Assembly: GCF_050176255.1 (NCBI RefSeq)
Contig: NZ_JBFXIE010000001.1
Source: JBFXIE01 sp050176255
GTDB taxonomy: Bacteria > Pseudomonadota > Gammaproteobacteria > Burkholderiales > Burkholderiaceae_C
DNA: 64,000 nucleotides
Direction: 5' to 3' (one strand)
Shown here: one piece after another, positions 1-11,988 of the stretch
Numbering within the stretch: position 1 is the first letter of the stretch
Layout: every line of letters begins with the position of its first letter
Position numbers and translations under genes: made by a program
Notes under the pieces: generated by a model
What the model saw: the letters and a program-made list of their open reading frames with translations, nothing else
Database searches by the model: none
Told to the model about the DNA's origin: nothing

Positions 1-51
1 CCCTCTTTTCAACGACTTACAGACGTCAGTAGAAGTCTGTAGATCATAACT

Positions 52-127
52 TGGAGCGGGAAATCGGTCTCGAACCGACGACCTCAACCTTGGCAAGGTT
101 GCGCTCTACCAACTGAGCTATTCCCGC
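52..127 (-). tRNA. tRNA-Gly (anticodon GCC)
   Basis: Read on the minus strand this is a 76-nt cloverleaf starting GCGGGAAUAGCUCAGUUGG and ending in an acceptor strand that pairs with it, followed by UCCA, so the CCA end appears to be encoded. The anticodon loop reads CUUGCCA-type with GCC in the middle, giving glycine. The T-arm GGUUCGA is intact. Confidence 0.95.
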
Positions 128-144
128 GTTTATCGAAGCCTTGC

Positions 145-150
145 ATTATA
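145..150 (-). promoter_or_regulatory. -10 element of the tRNA-Gly promoter
   Basis: A perfect TATAAT on the minus strand lies 17 nt before the tRNA-Gly 5' end, a normal distance for a short-leader tRNA transcript. No strong -35 hexamer is visible at 16-18 nt. Confidence 0.5.
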
Positions 151-224
151 TAACGCTTAGCGCCGATGAACTGAATTGTAGCGTAGTTTTTTGATGCGCC
201 AAGAGAAACCACGCAACTTTTCCA

Positions 225-2645
<2,421 letters not shown>

Positions 2646-2670
2646 GGGCAATCCTCAGGTAAGTCCATGG

Positions 2671-2698
2671 AATATTGTCCACGGACATTGATTTTCAA
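2671..2698 (-). promoter_or_regulatory. candidate lon promoter
   Basis: On the minus strand TTGAAA (2693-2698) and AATATT (2671-2676) are 16 nt apart upstream of lon. The sequence between them holds the inverted repeat TGTCC-GT-GGACA. A sigma32 -10 of the CCCCAT type is not evident, so heat-shock control cannot be claimed from this. Confidence 0.3.
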
Positions 2699-2777
2699 CC
2701 CTGCGACACATCCGCAAAGGGTTGACGGCAGGCCGACGCGACAGCAAGTCACCACACATCAGGTGACCCGGCCGCTC

Positions 2778-4043
<1,266 letters not shown>

Positions 4044-4090
4044 GGGAGCAGTGCCTTATGACAGGGATGTTGTCAAGATAATAACGAAAC

Positions 4091-4121
4091 AAAAAAGGGC
4101 GCTCCCCGTGAGGGAAACGCC
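4091..4121 (-). terminator. intrinsic terminator between clpP and clpX
   Basis: Minus strand: a 10-bp stem (GGCGUUUCCC pairing with GGGGAGCGCC, two G-U pairs) with a UCAC loop, followed by C and six T. It lies 20 nt after the clpP stop, so it should end or attenuate transcription before clpX. Confidence 0.75.
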
Positions 4122-4141
4122 ACGCCCGGCAAGCCACAAGC

Positions 4142-4750
4142 TCAGGAACGCTTGGAAACCACCTGATCGACGATGCCGTAGTCCTTGGCCTCGTCAGCGG
4201 TCATGAAATAGTCGCGCTCGGTGTCCGCCTTCACTTTCTCGACCGGCTGGCCGGTGCGCTCGGCCAGGATGCGGTTCATCTGCTCCTTGGTGCGCAGAAT
4301 GTCGCGTGCGTGGATCTCGATGTCAGTCGCCTGCCCACGCGCACCGCCCAGCACCTGGTGGATCATGATCTTGGAGTTGGGCAACGAAAACCGCTTGCCC
4401 TTGGCGCCCGCTGCCAGCAAGAAGGCGCCCATGCTGGCGGCAAAGCCGCAGCACAGCGTGGACACGTCGGGCTTGATGAACTGCATGGTGTCGTAGATCG
4501 CCATGCCTGCCGTCACGCTGCCGCCGGGGGAGTTGATGTAGAACGAGATGTCCTTGTCGGGGTTCTCGCTCTCCAGAAACAGCAGCTGCGCGACCACCAG
4601 ATTGGCCGTCTGGTCATTGACCTCGCCCACCAGGAAGATCACGCGCTCTTTCAACAGGCGCGAATAAATGTCGTAGGACCGCTCTCCGCGGCCCGATTGC
4701 TCGATGACCATGGGGATCATGCCCAAGGCCTGCGTTTCCAATGCGCTCAT
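4142..4750 (-). CDS. clpP: ATP-dependent Clp protease proteolytic subunit ClpP
   Basis: Serine protease that forms the two-ring barrel of ClpXP. The 202-aa sequence carries the catalytic triad Ser106 (AASMG), His131 (MIHQ) and Asp180 (ERDYF), with the same spacing as E. coli ClpP. It sits between tig and clpX on the same strand. An intrinsic terminator follows it, and a hairpin (4794-4821) precedes it. Nothing in the sequence is unusual for the family. Confidence 0.98.
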   Translation of the reverse strand: MSALETQALGMIPMVIEQSGRGERSYDIYSRLLKERVIFLVGEVNDQTANLVVAQLLFLESENPDKDISFYINSPGGSVTAGMAIYDTMQFIKPDVSTLCCGFAASMGAFLLAAGAKGKRFSLPNSKIMIHQVLGGARGQATDIEIHARDILRTKEQMNRILAERTGQPVEKVKADTERDYFMTADEAKDYGIVDQVVSKRS

Positions 4751-4793
4751 ACGTTTCTCCAGTCAGGCGGATACTGTACCCAGAAAATGAACT

Positions 4794-4821
4794 GGGGCTT
4801 GTGCCGTAAAGCACAAGCCCC
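4794..4821 (-). terminator. stem-loop between tig and clpP
   Basis: Perfect 11-bp inverted repeat (GGGGCTTGTGC with its complement, 6-nt loop). On the minus strand it is followed by a T-rich stretch that is not a clean U-run, so it could be an attenuator or RNA-stabilising hairpin instead of a full terminator. Confidence 0.5.
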
Positions 4822-4879
4822 GCAAGGCCCACCCGCCTCACCCTTACCCGGGGCTTGAGGCACGGGGAGGGCAAGCAGA

Positions 4880-6190
4880 TCAGGCCTGACCCATCAGTTC
4901 GTCGAAAGACACCGCCTTCTCGGTCACCTTGGCCTGGCTCAGCACGAAGTCGGTCACATTGTTCTCGACAACTACGGCTTCCACCTCGGCCAGGCGGTTG
5001 CGGTCGCTGAAGTACCAGCGCACCACATCCTCAGGCTTTTCGTAGCTGGCGGCCAGCTCGTCGATGTGGGATTTCAGTTGCTCTGGCTTGGCATGCAGGT
5101 TATTGGCGCGCACCAGCTCGGCCACCACCAACCCCAGACGCACACGGCGCTCGGCCTGGGGGCGGAACACATCTTCGGGAATCTCGGCCTTGTCGGCATC
5201 CTTGATGCCGCGCTGCTTCAGTTCGGCGCGTGCGCCTTCCAGCAGGCGGGCGATCTCGGCCTGCACGCTGGCGTTGGGCAGATCCAGCTCTGCCTTGGAC
5301 AACAACGCGTCCATCGCCGCCTGCTTGTTGCGCGCCAGCAGACGGAACTTGACTTCGCGTTCCAGGTTTTTCTTGATGTCGGCACGCAGGCCTTCCACGG
5401 TGCCGTCGGCAATGCCCAGCGACTTGGCCAGCTGCTCATTGAGCTCGGGCAGATGGGCTGCCTCGATCTTCTTCACGGTGACCATGAAGTCGGCCGTCTT
5501 GCCGGCGACGTCCTTGCCGTGATAGTCCTCGGGGAAGGCCAGCGGGAAGGTCTTGCTCTCGCCCGACTTCATACCGCGCACGGCATCTTCAAACTCCTTG
5601 AGCATCTGGCCTTCGCCCACCAGAAACTGGAAGTCCTCCGCCTTGCCGCCCTGGAATGGCTCACCGTCGATCTTGCCTTCAAAGTCCACCGTGACGCGAT
5701 CGCCGTCTTCGGCGGGCGCGCCCTGTGCGCGCTGGGCGAAGGTGCGGCGCTGCTTGCGCAGGATTTCGACGGTCTTGTCGATGGCGCCGTCTGTCACTTC
5801 GGCAGACAGCTTTTCCACCTCGGCGGCGGTCAGATCGCCCAGCTTGATTTCAGGGAACACCTCGAACACGGCATCAAAAGTGACCTGACCTTCCGGCGCG
5901 CCCTCTTTCTCGGTGATGCGCGGCTGGCCTGCCACTCGCAGGTTGGCCTCGTTGGCGGCCTGGGCAAAGGCCTCGCCGACCTTGTCGTTCAGCACCTCGT
6001 ACTGCACCGAATAGCCATAGCGCTGGGCCACCACGCTCATGGGGACCTTGCCGGGGCGAAAGCCATCCATCTTCACGGTACGTGCCAGACGCTTGAGGCG
6101 CGAGTCCACTTCGGTCTGGATGGTGGTCAGGGGCAGGCTCAGCGTGATCTTGCGCTCGAGCTTTTCAAGGGTTTCAACAGTTACGGCCAT
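4880..6190 (-). CDS. tig: trigger factor, ribosome-associated chaperone
   Basis: Folding helper that binds ribosomal protein L23 at the exit tunnel. The 436-aa product has the ribosome-binding signature FRPGKVP at 44-50, an FKBP-type prolyl isomerase domain from about 160 to 245 (DRVTVDFEG...), and a long helical C-terminal chaperone domain. It is the first gene of tig-clpP-clpX-lon, the usual order in proteobacteria. tRNA-Leu lies 78 nt upstream on the same strand. Confidence 0.97.
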   Translation of the reverse strand: MAVTVETLEKLERKITLSLPLTTIQTEVDSRLKRLARTVKMDGFRPGKVPMSVVAQRYGYSVQYEVLNDKVGEAFAQAANEANLRVAGQPRITEKEGAPEGQVTFDAVFEVFPEIKLGDLTAAEVEKLSAEVTDGAIDKTVEILRKQRRTFAQRAQGAPAEDGDRVTVDFEGKIDGEPFQGGKAEDFQFLVGEGQMLKEFEDAVRGMKSGESKTFPLAFPEDYHGKDVAGKTADFMVTVKKIEAAHLPELNEQLAKSLGIADGTVEGLRADIKKNLEREVKFRLLARNKQAAMDALLSKAELDLPNASVQAEIARLLEGARAELKQRGIKDADKAEIPEDVFRPQAERRVRLGLVVAELVRANNLHAKPEQLKSHIDELAASYEKPEDVVRWYFSDRNRLAEVEAVVVENNVTDFVLSQAKVTEKAVSFDELMGQA

Positions 6191-6224
6191 GGTTGTTCCT
6201 AGGGTCTGGGTGTGGACCTTGCAC

Positions 6225-6239
6225 GCTTGCAGTGCAAGC
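6225..6239. repeat. perfect palindrome between tRNA-Leu and tig
   Basis: GCTTGCA-G-TGCAAGC, two perfect 7-bp arms around one base. It lies downstream of tRNA-Leu and upstream of tig on the minus strand. No T-run follows, so I call it only an inverted repeat; it could be an operator or an RNA-processing hairpin. Confidence 0.4.
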
Positions 6240-6268
6240 CTGCACCACGCTCCGCCAAAGTCTCACGT

Positions 6269-6355
6269 TGGTGCGCGGGGGGGGACTCGAACCCCCACAC
6301 CATTGCTGGCGTCAGGACCTAAACCTGGTGCGTCTACCAATTTCGCCACCCGCGC
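6269..6355 (-). tRNA. tRNA-Leu (anticodon TAG)
   Basis: 87-nt class II tRNA with a long variable arm, encoded CCA end, D-loop AAAUUGGUAGAC and anticodon loop UUUAGGU (UAG). The acceptor stem GCGCGGG pairs fully. The first anticodon-stem pair is C-A, which is tolerated in tRNA genes. Confidence 0.95.
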
Positions 6356-6420
6356 TTCTCTCATGCCACCCGGGTGACTGGCACAGCTGGCCACCCCGGT
6401 GAAATTAGGTAAAGCGGCGG

Positions 6421-6448
6421 ATTTTAACCACTTGCACCCAACCCTCAA
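6421..6448 (-). promoter_or_regulatory. candidate tRNA-Leu promoter
   Basis: Minus strand TTGAGG (6443-6448), 16 nt, TAAAAT (6421-6426). The -35 overlaps the stop codon of the RND permease gene upstream, giving a leader of about 55-60 nt before the tRNA. Confidence 0.4.
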
Positions 6449-9400
6449 GCGCCATCGCCTTCAAGCGCCTGCGGATCGGGCCTGCGCACCCTGAACCACG
6501 CTGCATACATCGCGGGCAGTGCCAGCAGCGTGAGCACCGTGGCCACGACCAGGCCGCCCATGATGGCCACGGCCATCGGCCCCCAAAACACGCTGCGAGA
6601 GAGTGGAATCATGGCCAGCACCGCCGCCGCCGCCGTGAGCACGATGGGCCGCAGGCGCCACACCGCTGCCGCCACGATGGCGTCCCACGCCGGCACGCCG
6701 GCCGCGCGGTTGAGCTCGATCTGGTCAATCAGGATCACCGAGTTGCGCTGGATCATGCCCATGAGAGCGATCACCCCCAGCAGCGCTACAAAGCCGAAGG
6801 GCCGGTTCAATAGCAGCAGCGCCGCAGCCACCCCCGCAATCCCCAGCGGGCCGGTCAGGAACACCAATGCCGATCGGCTGAAGCTATGGAGCTGCAGCAT
6901 GAGCAGCGTGAACACGATGAACAGCATGACGGGAACGCCCGCCACGATGGAGGCAGAGCCCTTGCTGCTTTCTTCCACCGCGCCCGCGACCTCGATGCGC
7001 ACGCCGTTTTCGCCGGCCTCCTGCCAGCGTGCCTCCAGCGCACGCAGCTGCGGCAACAGTTGCGCCGTGACGGTGGCGCCTTGCAACCCCTCCACCAGAT
7101 CACCCTGCACGGTGATGGCGTAGTTGCGATTCCAGCGCCACATGACGCCCGGCTCCCAGGTAAACACGAGTCTGGCGATCTGGGTGAGCGGAATGGAGCG
7201 GCCCGAAGCCGTGGGCAGGTAGGCGTTGCCGATGTCGGAGATCGCCTCGCGCTCGTCCTGCGCCTGGCGCAGCACGATCTCGATGAGCCTGTCGCCCTCG
7301 CGGTACTGCCCCACCGTGGTGCCGCTGAACATGATGCGGGACGCCTGCGCGATGGACTGGCTGGTCACCCCCAGCGCGCGCGCCTTGTCCTGGTCCACCT
7401 CCAGGCGGATCACCTTCACCGCTTCGTTCCAGTTGTCGTTCACGCCAATCAGGTTGGCGTTGCCGCGCATCAGCGCCTTCACCTCGTCGGCGCGCTCGCG
7501 CAGCGCGGCCGGGTCGCTGCCCACCACGCGAAACTGCACCGGGTAGGGCACGGGGGGGCCGTTGGGCAGCAGCTTGACGCGCCCACGCGCCTCGGGAACC
7601 TCCTCGGCCAGCACGCGATGCAGGCGCAGGCGAAGTGACTCGCGCTCTGGCAGGCTCTTGGCCAGCACGATGAACTGCGATACGTTGGGCTGGGGGAACA
7701 CTTGGTCCAGCGGCAGGTAAAAGCGCGGCGTGCCCGAGCCCACCCAGGCGGCCACGCTGGCCACCTCATCCTGCTCCATCAGGCGTTGCTCCAGCCGACG
7801 CACCACGGCCTCATTGGCGGCAAAGGATGTGCCCTCGGGGAACCACAGTTCCACCATGATTTCCGGCCGGCTGGAGTCCGGAAAGAACTGCTGCTGCACG
7901 CGTCCCAGGCCCGCCAGCCCCAGCGTGAAGATGACGGCAGTAGCGCCGATGGTGATCCAGCGGTGCGCCACACACCAGTCCACCATCTGCCGAAAGCGGT
8001 GGTAGAACGGCGTGTCGAACAGCTCGGGCGGCGGCGCGTCAGGCGCATGACTGGCGTGGGGCTTCACCTTCAACAGCAGTGTGCCCAGGTAGGGCACGAA
8101 GTACACCGACACGATCCACGACAGCACCAGAGCGATCACCGTCACCGCAAAAATCGCGAAGGTGTACTCACCCGTGACCGATCTGGCGATACCGATGGGC
8201 AAGAAACCCGCCGCCGTGATGAGCGTGCCCGTCAGCATGGGCTTGGCCGTCACGTCATACGCAAACGTGGCGGCGCGCACCTTGTCGTAGCCCTCCTCCA
8301 TCTTGCGCACCATCATCTCGACGGCAATGATGGCGTCGTCCACCAGCAGGCCCAACGCGATGATCAGCGAGCCCAGCGACACCTTGTGCAGCCCGATGCC
8401 CAGGTAGTGCATGGCCAGGAAGGTAACCGCCAGCACCAGCGGAATGGTGATCGCCACCACCAGCCCCGGGCGGTAGTCCACGTGCCAGCCAAAACGCCCC
8501 CCCTTGTGCAGCCCCAGCGAGATGAAGCTCACGGCCAGCACGATCACCACGGCCTCGATCAGCACCTGGATGAACTCGCCCACCGACTCGGCCACGGCTG
8601 CGGGCTGGTCCTGCACCTGGTGCAGCTGCACGCCGGCCGGCAGCCGCGCCTGGATGTCGGCCGCCGCGGTACGCAGCGCCTTGCCCAGACGGATGATGTC
8701 GCCGCCCTTGGCCATGGAGATGCCCAGGCCGATGACCTCGTGCCCCTGGAAGCGCACCTTCACCCCCGGCGGTTCCACATAGCCCCTGCGCACCTCGGCA
8801 ATGTCGCCCAGACGCAGCTGCGCGCCTGAGCCTCCGCGGATCGGCATCGCGCGCAACTGCTCCACGCTGGTGAACTGGCCATCCACGCGCACCTGCACCA
8901 TGTCCTGCGGCGACTGGATCACGCCCGCGCTCTCCACCGCGTTCTGCGCGCCCAGTTGCTGCAGCACGGCGTTGAAGTCCAGCCCCAGCTGCGCCAGGCG
9001 CTTTTGCGAGACCTCGACCCAGACGCGCTCCTCCTGCACGCCAAACTGCTCGACCTTGGCCACGTCCTTCACGCGCAGCAGCTGCTGGCGCACGTCGTCG
9101 GCAAAGTCCTTGAGCTCGGCGTAGCTGAAGCCTTCGCCCTGCAACGCATAGATCACGCCAAACACATCGCCAAACTCGTCGTTGAAAAACGGCCCCTGAA
9201 TGTTGCCCGGCAGCTGACTGCGCATGTCGCCTACCTTCTTGCGCACCTGGTACCAGACGTTGGCCACCTCTGCGGGCCTGGACGAGTCCTTGATTTCAAA
9301 GATGATCTGCGACTCACCCGGCTTGCTGTAGCTGCGAATCTTGTCGGCATAGGGCACCTCCTGCAGGGTGCGCTCGATCTTGTCGGTCACCTGCTCGGCC

Positions 9401-9603
9401 ACCTGCTGCGCCGTGGCGCCGGGCCAGTAGGTGCGCACCACCATCGCGCGAAAGGTGAACGGCGGGTCTTCGTCCTGCCCCAGCTGAAAGTACGCGGCAA
9501 AGCCCAGCAGCATCAGCACCACCATCAGGTAACGCGTAAGCGCCGCATGCTCCAGCGCCCAGCGCGACAGATTGAAGCCCGGCTTGGGCTGCGTCTGCTG
9601 CAT
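6445..9603 (-). CDS. RND-family efflux transporter permease subunit
   Basis: Inner-membrane proton-driven pump of the AcrB/HAE1 type, expected to export drugs, solvents or metabolites together with the adaptor encoded just upstream. The 1052-aa length and layout fit the family: one N-terminal membrane segment, a large periplasmic loop, five segments around residues 350-520, then a second repeat. TM4 carries the paired aspartates (GLLVDDAIIAVEMM) used for proton relay. The adaptor gene ends 10 nt upstream, so the two are co-transcribed. No outer-membrane TolC-like gene follows; a tRNA gene is next. The substrate cannot be told from sequence. Confidence 0.93.
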   Translation of the reverse strand: MQQTQPKPGFNLSRWALEHAALTRYLMVVLMLLGFAAYFQLGQDEDPPFTFRAMVVRTYWPGATAQQVAEQVTDKIERTLQEVPYADKIRSYSKPGESQIIFEIKDSSRPAEVANVWYQVRKKVGDMRSQLPGNIQGPFFNDEFGDVFGVIYALQGEGFSYAELKDFADDVRQQLLRVKDVAKVEQFGVQEERVWVEVSQKRLAQLGLDFNAVLQQLGAQNAVESAGVIQSPQDMVQVRVDGQFTSVEQLRAMPIRGGSGAQLRLGDIAEVRRGYVEPPGVKVRFQGHEVIGLGISMAKGGDIIRLGKALRTAAADIQARLPAGVQLHQVQDQPAAVAESVGEFIQVLIEAVVIVLAVSFISLGLHKGGRFGWHVDYRPGLVVAITIPLVLAVTFLAMHYLGIGLHKVSLGSLIIALGLLVDDAIIAVEMMVRKMEEGYDKVRAATFAYDVTAKPMLTGTLITAAGFLPIGIARSVTGEYTFAIFAVTVIALVLSWIVSVYFVPYLGTLLLKVKPHASHAPDAPPPELFDTPFYHRFRQMVDWCVAHRWITIGATAVIFTLGLAGLGRVQQQFFPDSSRPEIMVELWFPEGTSFAANEAVVRRLEQRLMEQDEVASVAAWVGSGTPRFYLPLDQVFPQPNVSQFIVLAKSLPERESLRLRLHRVLAEEVPEARGRVKLLPNGPPVPYPVQFRVVGSDPAALRERADEVKALMRGNANLIGVNDNWNEAVKVIRLEVDQDKARALGVTSQSIAQASRIMFSGTTVGQYREGDRLIEIVLRQAQDEREAISDIGNAYLPTASGRSIPLTQIARLVFTWEPGVMWRWNRNYAITVQGDLVEGLQGATVTAQLLPQLRALEARWQEAGENGVRIEVAGAVEESSKGSASIVAGVPVMLFIVFTLLMLQLHSFSRSALVFLTGPLGIAGVAAALLLLNRPFGFVALLGVIALMGMIQRNSVILIDQIELNRAAGVPAWDAIVAAAVWRLRPIVLTAAAAVLAMIPLSRSVFWGPMAVAIMGGLVVATVLTLLALPAMYAAWFRVRRPDPQALEGDGA

Positions 9604-9613
9604 GGCGGCCCCT

Positions 9614-10918
9614 TTAGCGCGCAGCGGCGGGTGGCGCTGGCGCTTTCATATTGATAGCTGGTAGCGCTGGATTCATAAGGGATTCAGGCACTTTTGGCTT
9701 ATATGCCGTCACCCGCTGCCCCGGCGACAGCACATGCACGCCCGTGGCCACCACTTGCATGCCGGGGCTCAGGCCGGCGGCAATCACGGCCTGGTTGCCG
9801 TCGGCCGCGGCGATCTGCACCGGCTGCGGGCGCACGGTGCCGCCCGCGTCTGCCAAGCCTGCCGCGCCTGCCTTGTGGGGCTCAAACACCCACACCACCG
9901 TCTGCCCGCCCTCCTGCCCCAGGGCGCTCGTGGGCAGCTTGATGGCCTGCGCGCCTTCTGCGGCCGGCGCCAGCGCCTGCGGCGCCGCATACACCGTGGC
10001 GCCCAGCGGCGGCAGGTCGGGGCCATCCACCGCCACCTTGACGACAAAAGTGCGCGTCACCGGGTCGGCACTGGCCGCCACCTCACGCACGCGGCCCTGC
10101 AGCAGCGCACCGGCCGACCAGGCGCGCACCTGTACCGGCTGGCCCACGCGCAGCTGGCCCACCTTGTCCTCGGGCACCGCAAATACCGCATCGCGTGGGC
10201 CGTCGCGCGCAACGCGCACCACCGGCGCGCCAGCGGCCACCACCTGGCCGGGCTCGGCATCCACGCCGGTCACCACGCCCGCCGCATCGGCCACCAGGCG
10301 GGCGTAGTCAGCCTGATTGCCCTGGGCGGCCAGCTGCGCACGCGCCTGATCCAGCGACGCCTGCGCCGCCTTCAGCTGGGCCTGGCGGCGATCCAGCTCG
10401 GCACTGCTGATGAAGTTCTCGGCCCGCAGCCGGGAATAGCGCTCAAAGTCTGCCGCCGCCAGGTCGCGCTGCGTGCTGGCAGCAGCGACCTGGGCGCGCG
10501 CGGCCTGCGTGGCCAGCTCGTAGTCGCGCGGATCCAGCTGGGCCAGCACCTGGCCGGCCAGCACGTGCTGGCCCACCTCGGCCTGGCGCTGCACGATCTT
10601 GCCGCCCACGCGAAACCCCAGGCGCGACTCGATGCGCGCGCGCACCTCGCCCGCGTATTCCGGATGCATCTGCAGCGGCGCCACGCCCACCGCGAGCAGC
10701 TTGACGGCGCGCACCGGCTCGGGCACGGGCTCACTGCGCGAGCAACCGGCCAGCACCACGGCAGCCAGCACCCACATGGCCGGCGCCGCCAGCGCCGCGT
10801 CCCGGCGCGCACGCTGCCCCCCCCGAAAGCCCGGCAAGCACAAAAAAACCCCGTTGCGGGGCTGTCGTAGATGCGGCCACGGCAAGGCCGGTACGCGCGG
10901 TGCAGCGGGTGTGCTCAT
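9614..10918 (-). CDS. RND efflux periplasmic adaptor (membrane fusion) lipoprotein
   Basis: Links the RND pump to an outer-membrane channel. The mature part shows the barrel-sandwich hybrid and coiled-coil hairpin typical of AcrA-like adaptors. A lipoprotein signal is clear (MWVLAAVVLAGC, lipobox LAGC). The start is uncertain: the ATG at 10918 lacks a Shine-Dalgarno and would translate through an intrinsic-terminator-like hairpin at 10842-10862, and a longer TTG start at 10936 is no better. A TTG or ATG just before the hydrophobic segment is more natural. The last ~20 residues are encoded by a copy of the dispersed repeat. Confidence 0.88.
   Translation of the reverse strand: MSTPAAPRVPALPWPHLRQPRNGVFLCLPGFRGGQRARRDAALAAPAMWVLAAVVLAGCSRSEPVPEPVRAVKLLAVGVAPLQMHPEYAGEVRARIESRLGFRVGGKIVQRQAEVGQHVLAGQVLAQLDPRDYELATQAARAQVAAASTQRDLAAADFERYSRLRAENFISSAELDRRQAQLKAAQASLDQARAQLAAQGNQADYARLVADAAGVVTGVDAEPGQVVAAGAPVVRVARDGPRDAVFAVPEDKVGQLRVGQPVQVRAWSAGALLQGRVREVAASADPVTRTFVVKVAVDGPDLPPLGATVYAAPQALAPAAEGAQAIKLPTSALGQEGGQTVVWVFEPHKAGAAGLADAGGTVRPQPVQIAAADGNQAVIAAGLSPGMQVVATGVHVLSPGQRVTAYKPKVPESLMNPALPAINMKAPAPPAAAR
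9647..9703 (-). repeat. dispersed Comamonadaceae-type repeat, copy 1 (inside a CDS)
   Basis: Matches the family pattern ATAGCTGNTAGCGCTTG...ATAAGSGNTTNAGGCACTTTTGGCTTAT with a few changes. Unlike the others it lies wholly inside a reading frame, the C-terminal tail of the adaptor protein. Confidence 0.7.
10842..10862 (-). terminator. terminator-like hairpin in the leader of the efflux operon
   Basis: Minus strand CCCCG-CAA-CGGGG followed by seven T. It lies about 90-115 nt downstream of the promoter and inside the nominal N-terminal coding region of the adaptor, where a real terminator would block expression unless it acts as an attenuator. Confidence 0.55.
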
Positions 10919-10937
10919 GAAAAAGTCCGGGGGCAAT

Positions 10938-10989
10938 TACTGACTGGCTGGTTAGTAACAATCTATGAGCAGCCCGCCGGGCTTGTCAA
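10938..10989 (-). promoter_or_regulatory. efflux operon promoter with TetR-type operator
   Basis: Minus strand TTGACA (10984-10989), 17 nt, TAGATT (10961-10966). Immediately downstream lies the 22-bp imperfect palindrome TTACTGAC-N6-GTTAGTAA (10938-10959; 7 of 8 arm positions match), which resembles operators of AcrR/TtgR-type TetR repressors. A repressor bound there would block RNA polymerase. No regulator gene is next to it. Confidence 0.55.
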
Positions 10990-11005
10990 GCACGACAATG
11001 GCGGA

Positions 11006-11899
11006 GTGAAACATCCCGAATCCCCCGGGCGCCAGGCGCCCCAGCCTGCAAGCGCTGCGGCAGTGGCGGCGCCGGTCACGCACTACGAGAACTTTCCTGT
11101 GGCATCGCTTTTGTGCCCGCCGCAACTGCGCCAGCCCATTGCTGCCATTTACGCCTTTGCCCGCACCGCCGACGACCTGGCAGACGAAGGCGAGGCCACG
11201 GCCAGCGCCCGGCTGGCCGACCTGGCCGCCTACCGAGCCGAACTGGCGGCGGTGGCCGCCGGCGCCGCGCCCCAGCCGCGCTGGGCGGCGGTTTTCGGCC
11301 CGTTGCAAGTGCAGCTGCAGCGCCACGGCCTGCCCACGCATTTGCTGGACGATCTGCTGGACGCCTTCATGCAGGACGTGGCCATGACCCAGGGCGGCGC
11401 CACCTACCCAGACCGCGCTGCGCTACTGCAGTACTGCCGCCGCTCGGCCAACCCCGTGGGGCGGCTGCTGCTGCACCTGTACCAAGTGCACGACGACCTG
11501 GCGCTGCGCCAGAGCGACGCCATTTGCAGCGCGCTGCAGCTCATCAACTTCTGGCAGGACCTGAGCGTGGATTTGCCGCGTGCACGCCATTACGTCACCG
11601 ATGCCGACTGCGCCGCCTTTGGCGTGGCCCGCACCGACCTGGCCGCGCAGCGCCGATCGGCCGCCAGCGACCGGCTGGTGCTGGACTGCGCCGCCTGGGC
11701 GCGCGCGCTGATGTTGCAAGGCAGCCCGCTGGTGCACCGCCTGCCCGGCCGTGCGGGCTGGGAACTGCGCCTGGTGGTGCAGGGCGGCCTGCGCATCCTC
11801 GACAAGGTGCAGGCCCTGGGCGGTGCCAGCTTGCTGCGGCGCCCCCGCATCACGCCGTGGGATGGCCCGCGCATGCTGTGGCGGGCCGCAGTGATGTAG
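11006..11899 (+). CDS. hpnC: squalene synthase HpnC (hydroxysqualene-forming enzyme)
   Basis: Member of the trans-isoprenyl diphosphate synthase-like (squalene/phytoene synthase) superfamily. In the HpnCDE route HpnD makes presqualene diphosphate, HpnC converts it to hydroxysqualene and HpnE reduces this to squalene for hopanoids. With the GTG start at 11006 the protein is 297 aa, with HYENFPVAS near residue 26-34, the Asp-rich FARTADDLADE at 51-61 and the second NFWQDLSVD. The open frame extends further upstream, but that part overlaps the divergent efflux promoter and lacks family similarity. hpnD-hpnE lie 2.3 kb downstream, past an antiparallel operon. Confidence 0.9.
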   Translation: MKHPESPGRQAPQPASAAAVAAPVTHYENFPVASLLCPPQLRQPIAAIYAFARTADDLADEGEATASARLADLAAYRAELAAVAAGAAPQPRWAAVFGPLQVQLQRHGLPTHLLDDLLDAFMQDVAMTQGGATYPDRAALLQYCRRSANPVGRLLLHLYQVHDDLALRQSDAICSALQLINFWQDLSVDLPRARHYVTDADCAAFGVARTDLAAQRRSAASDRLVLDCAAWARALMLQGSPLVHRLPGRAGWELRLVVQGGLRILDKVQALGGASLLRRPRITPWDGPRMLWRAAVM

Positions 11900-11988
11900 T
11901 GATGTGGTGACGTAGCGCAAGGGCCAGTGCGCAGCCTGCGGCAAGGGCACTTGCCCCGCATCAGGGTCACCCGGGGTCATCGACCCCT

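Noticed and set aside
2646..2777. Sigma32 heat-shock promoter of lon
   Set aside because: TTGAAA is present, but no CCCCAT-type -10 at the right distance.
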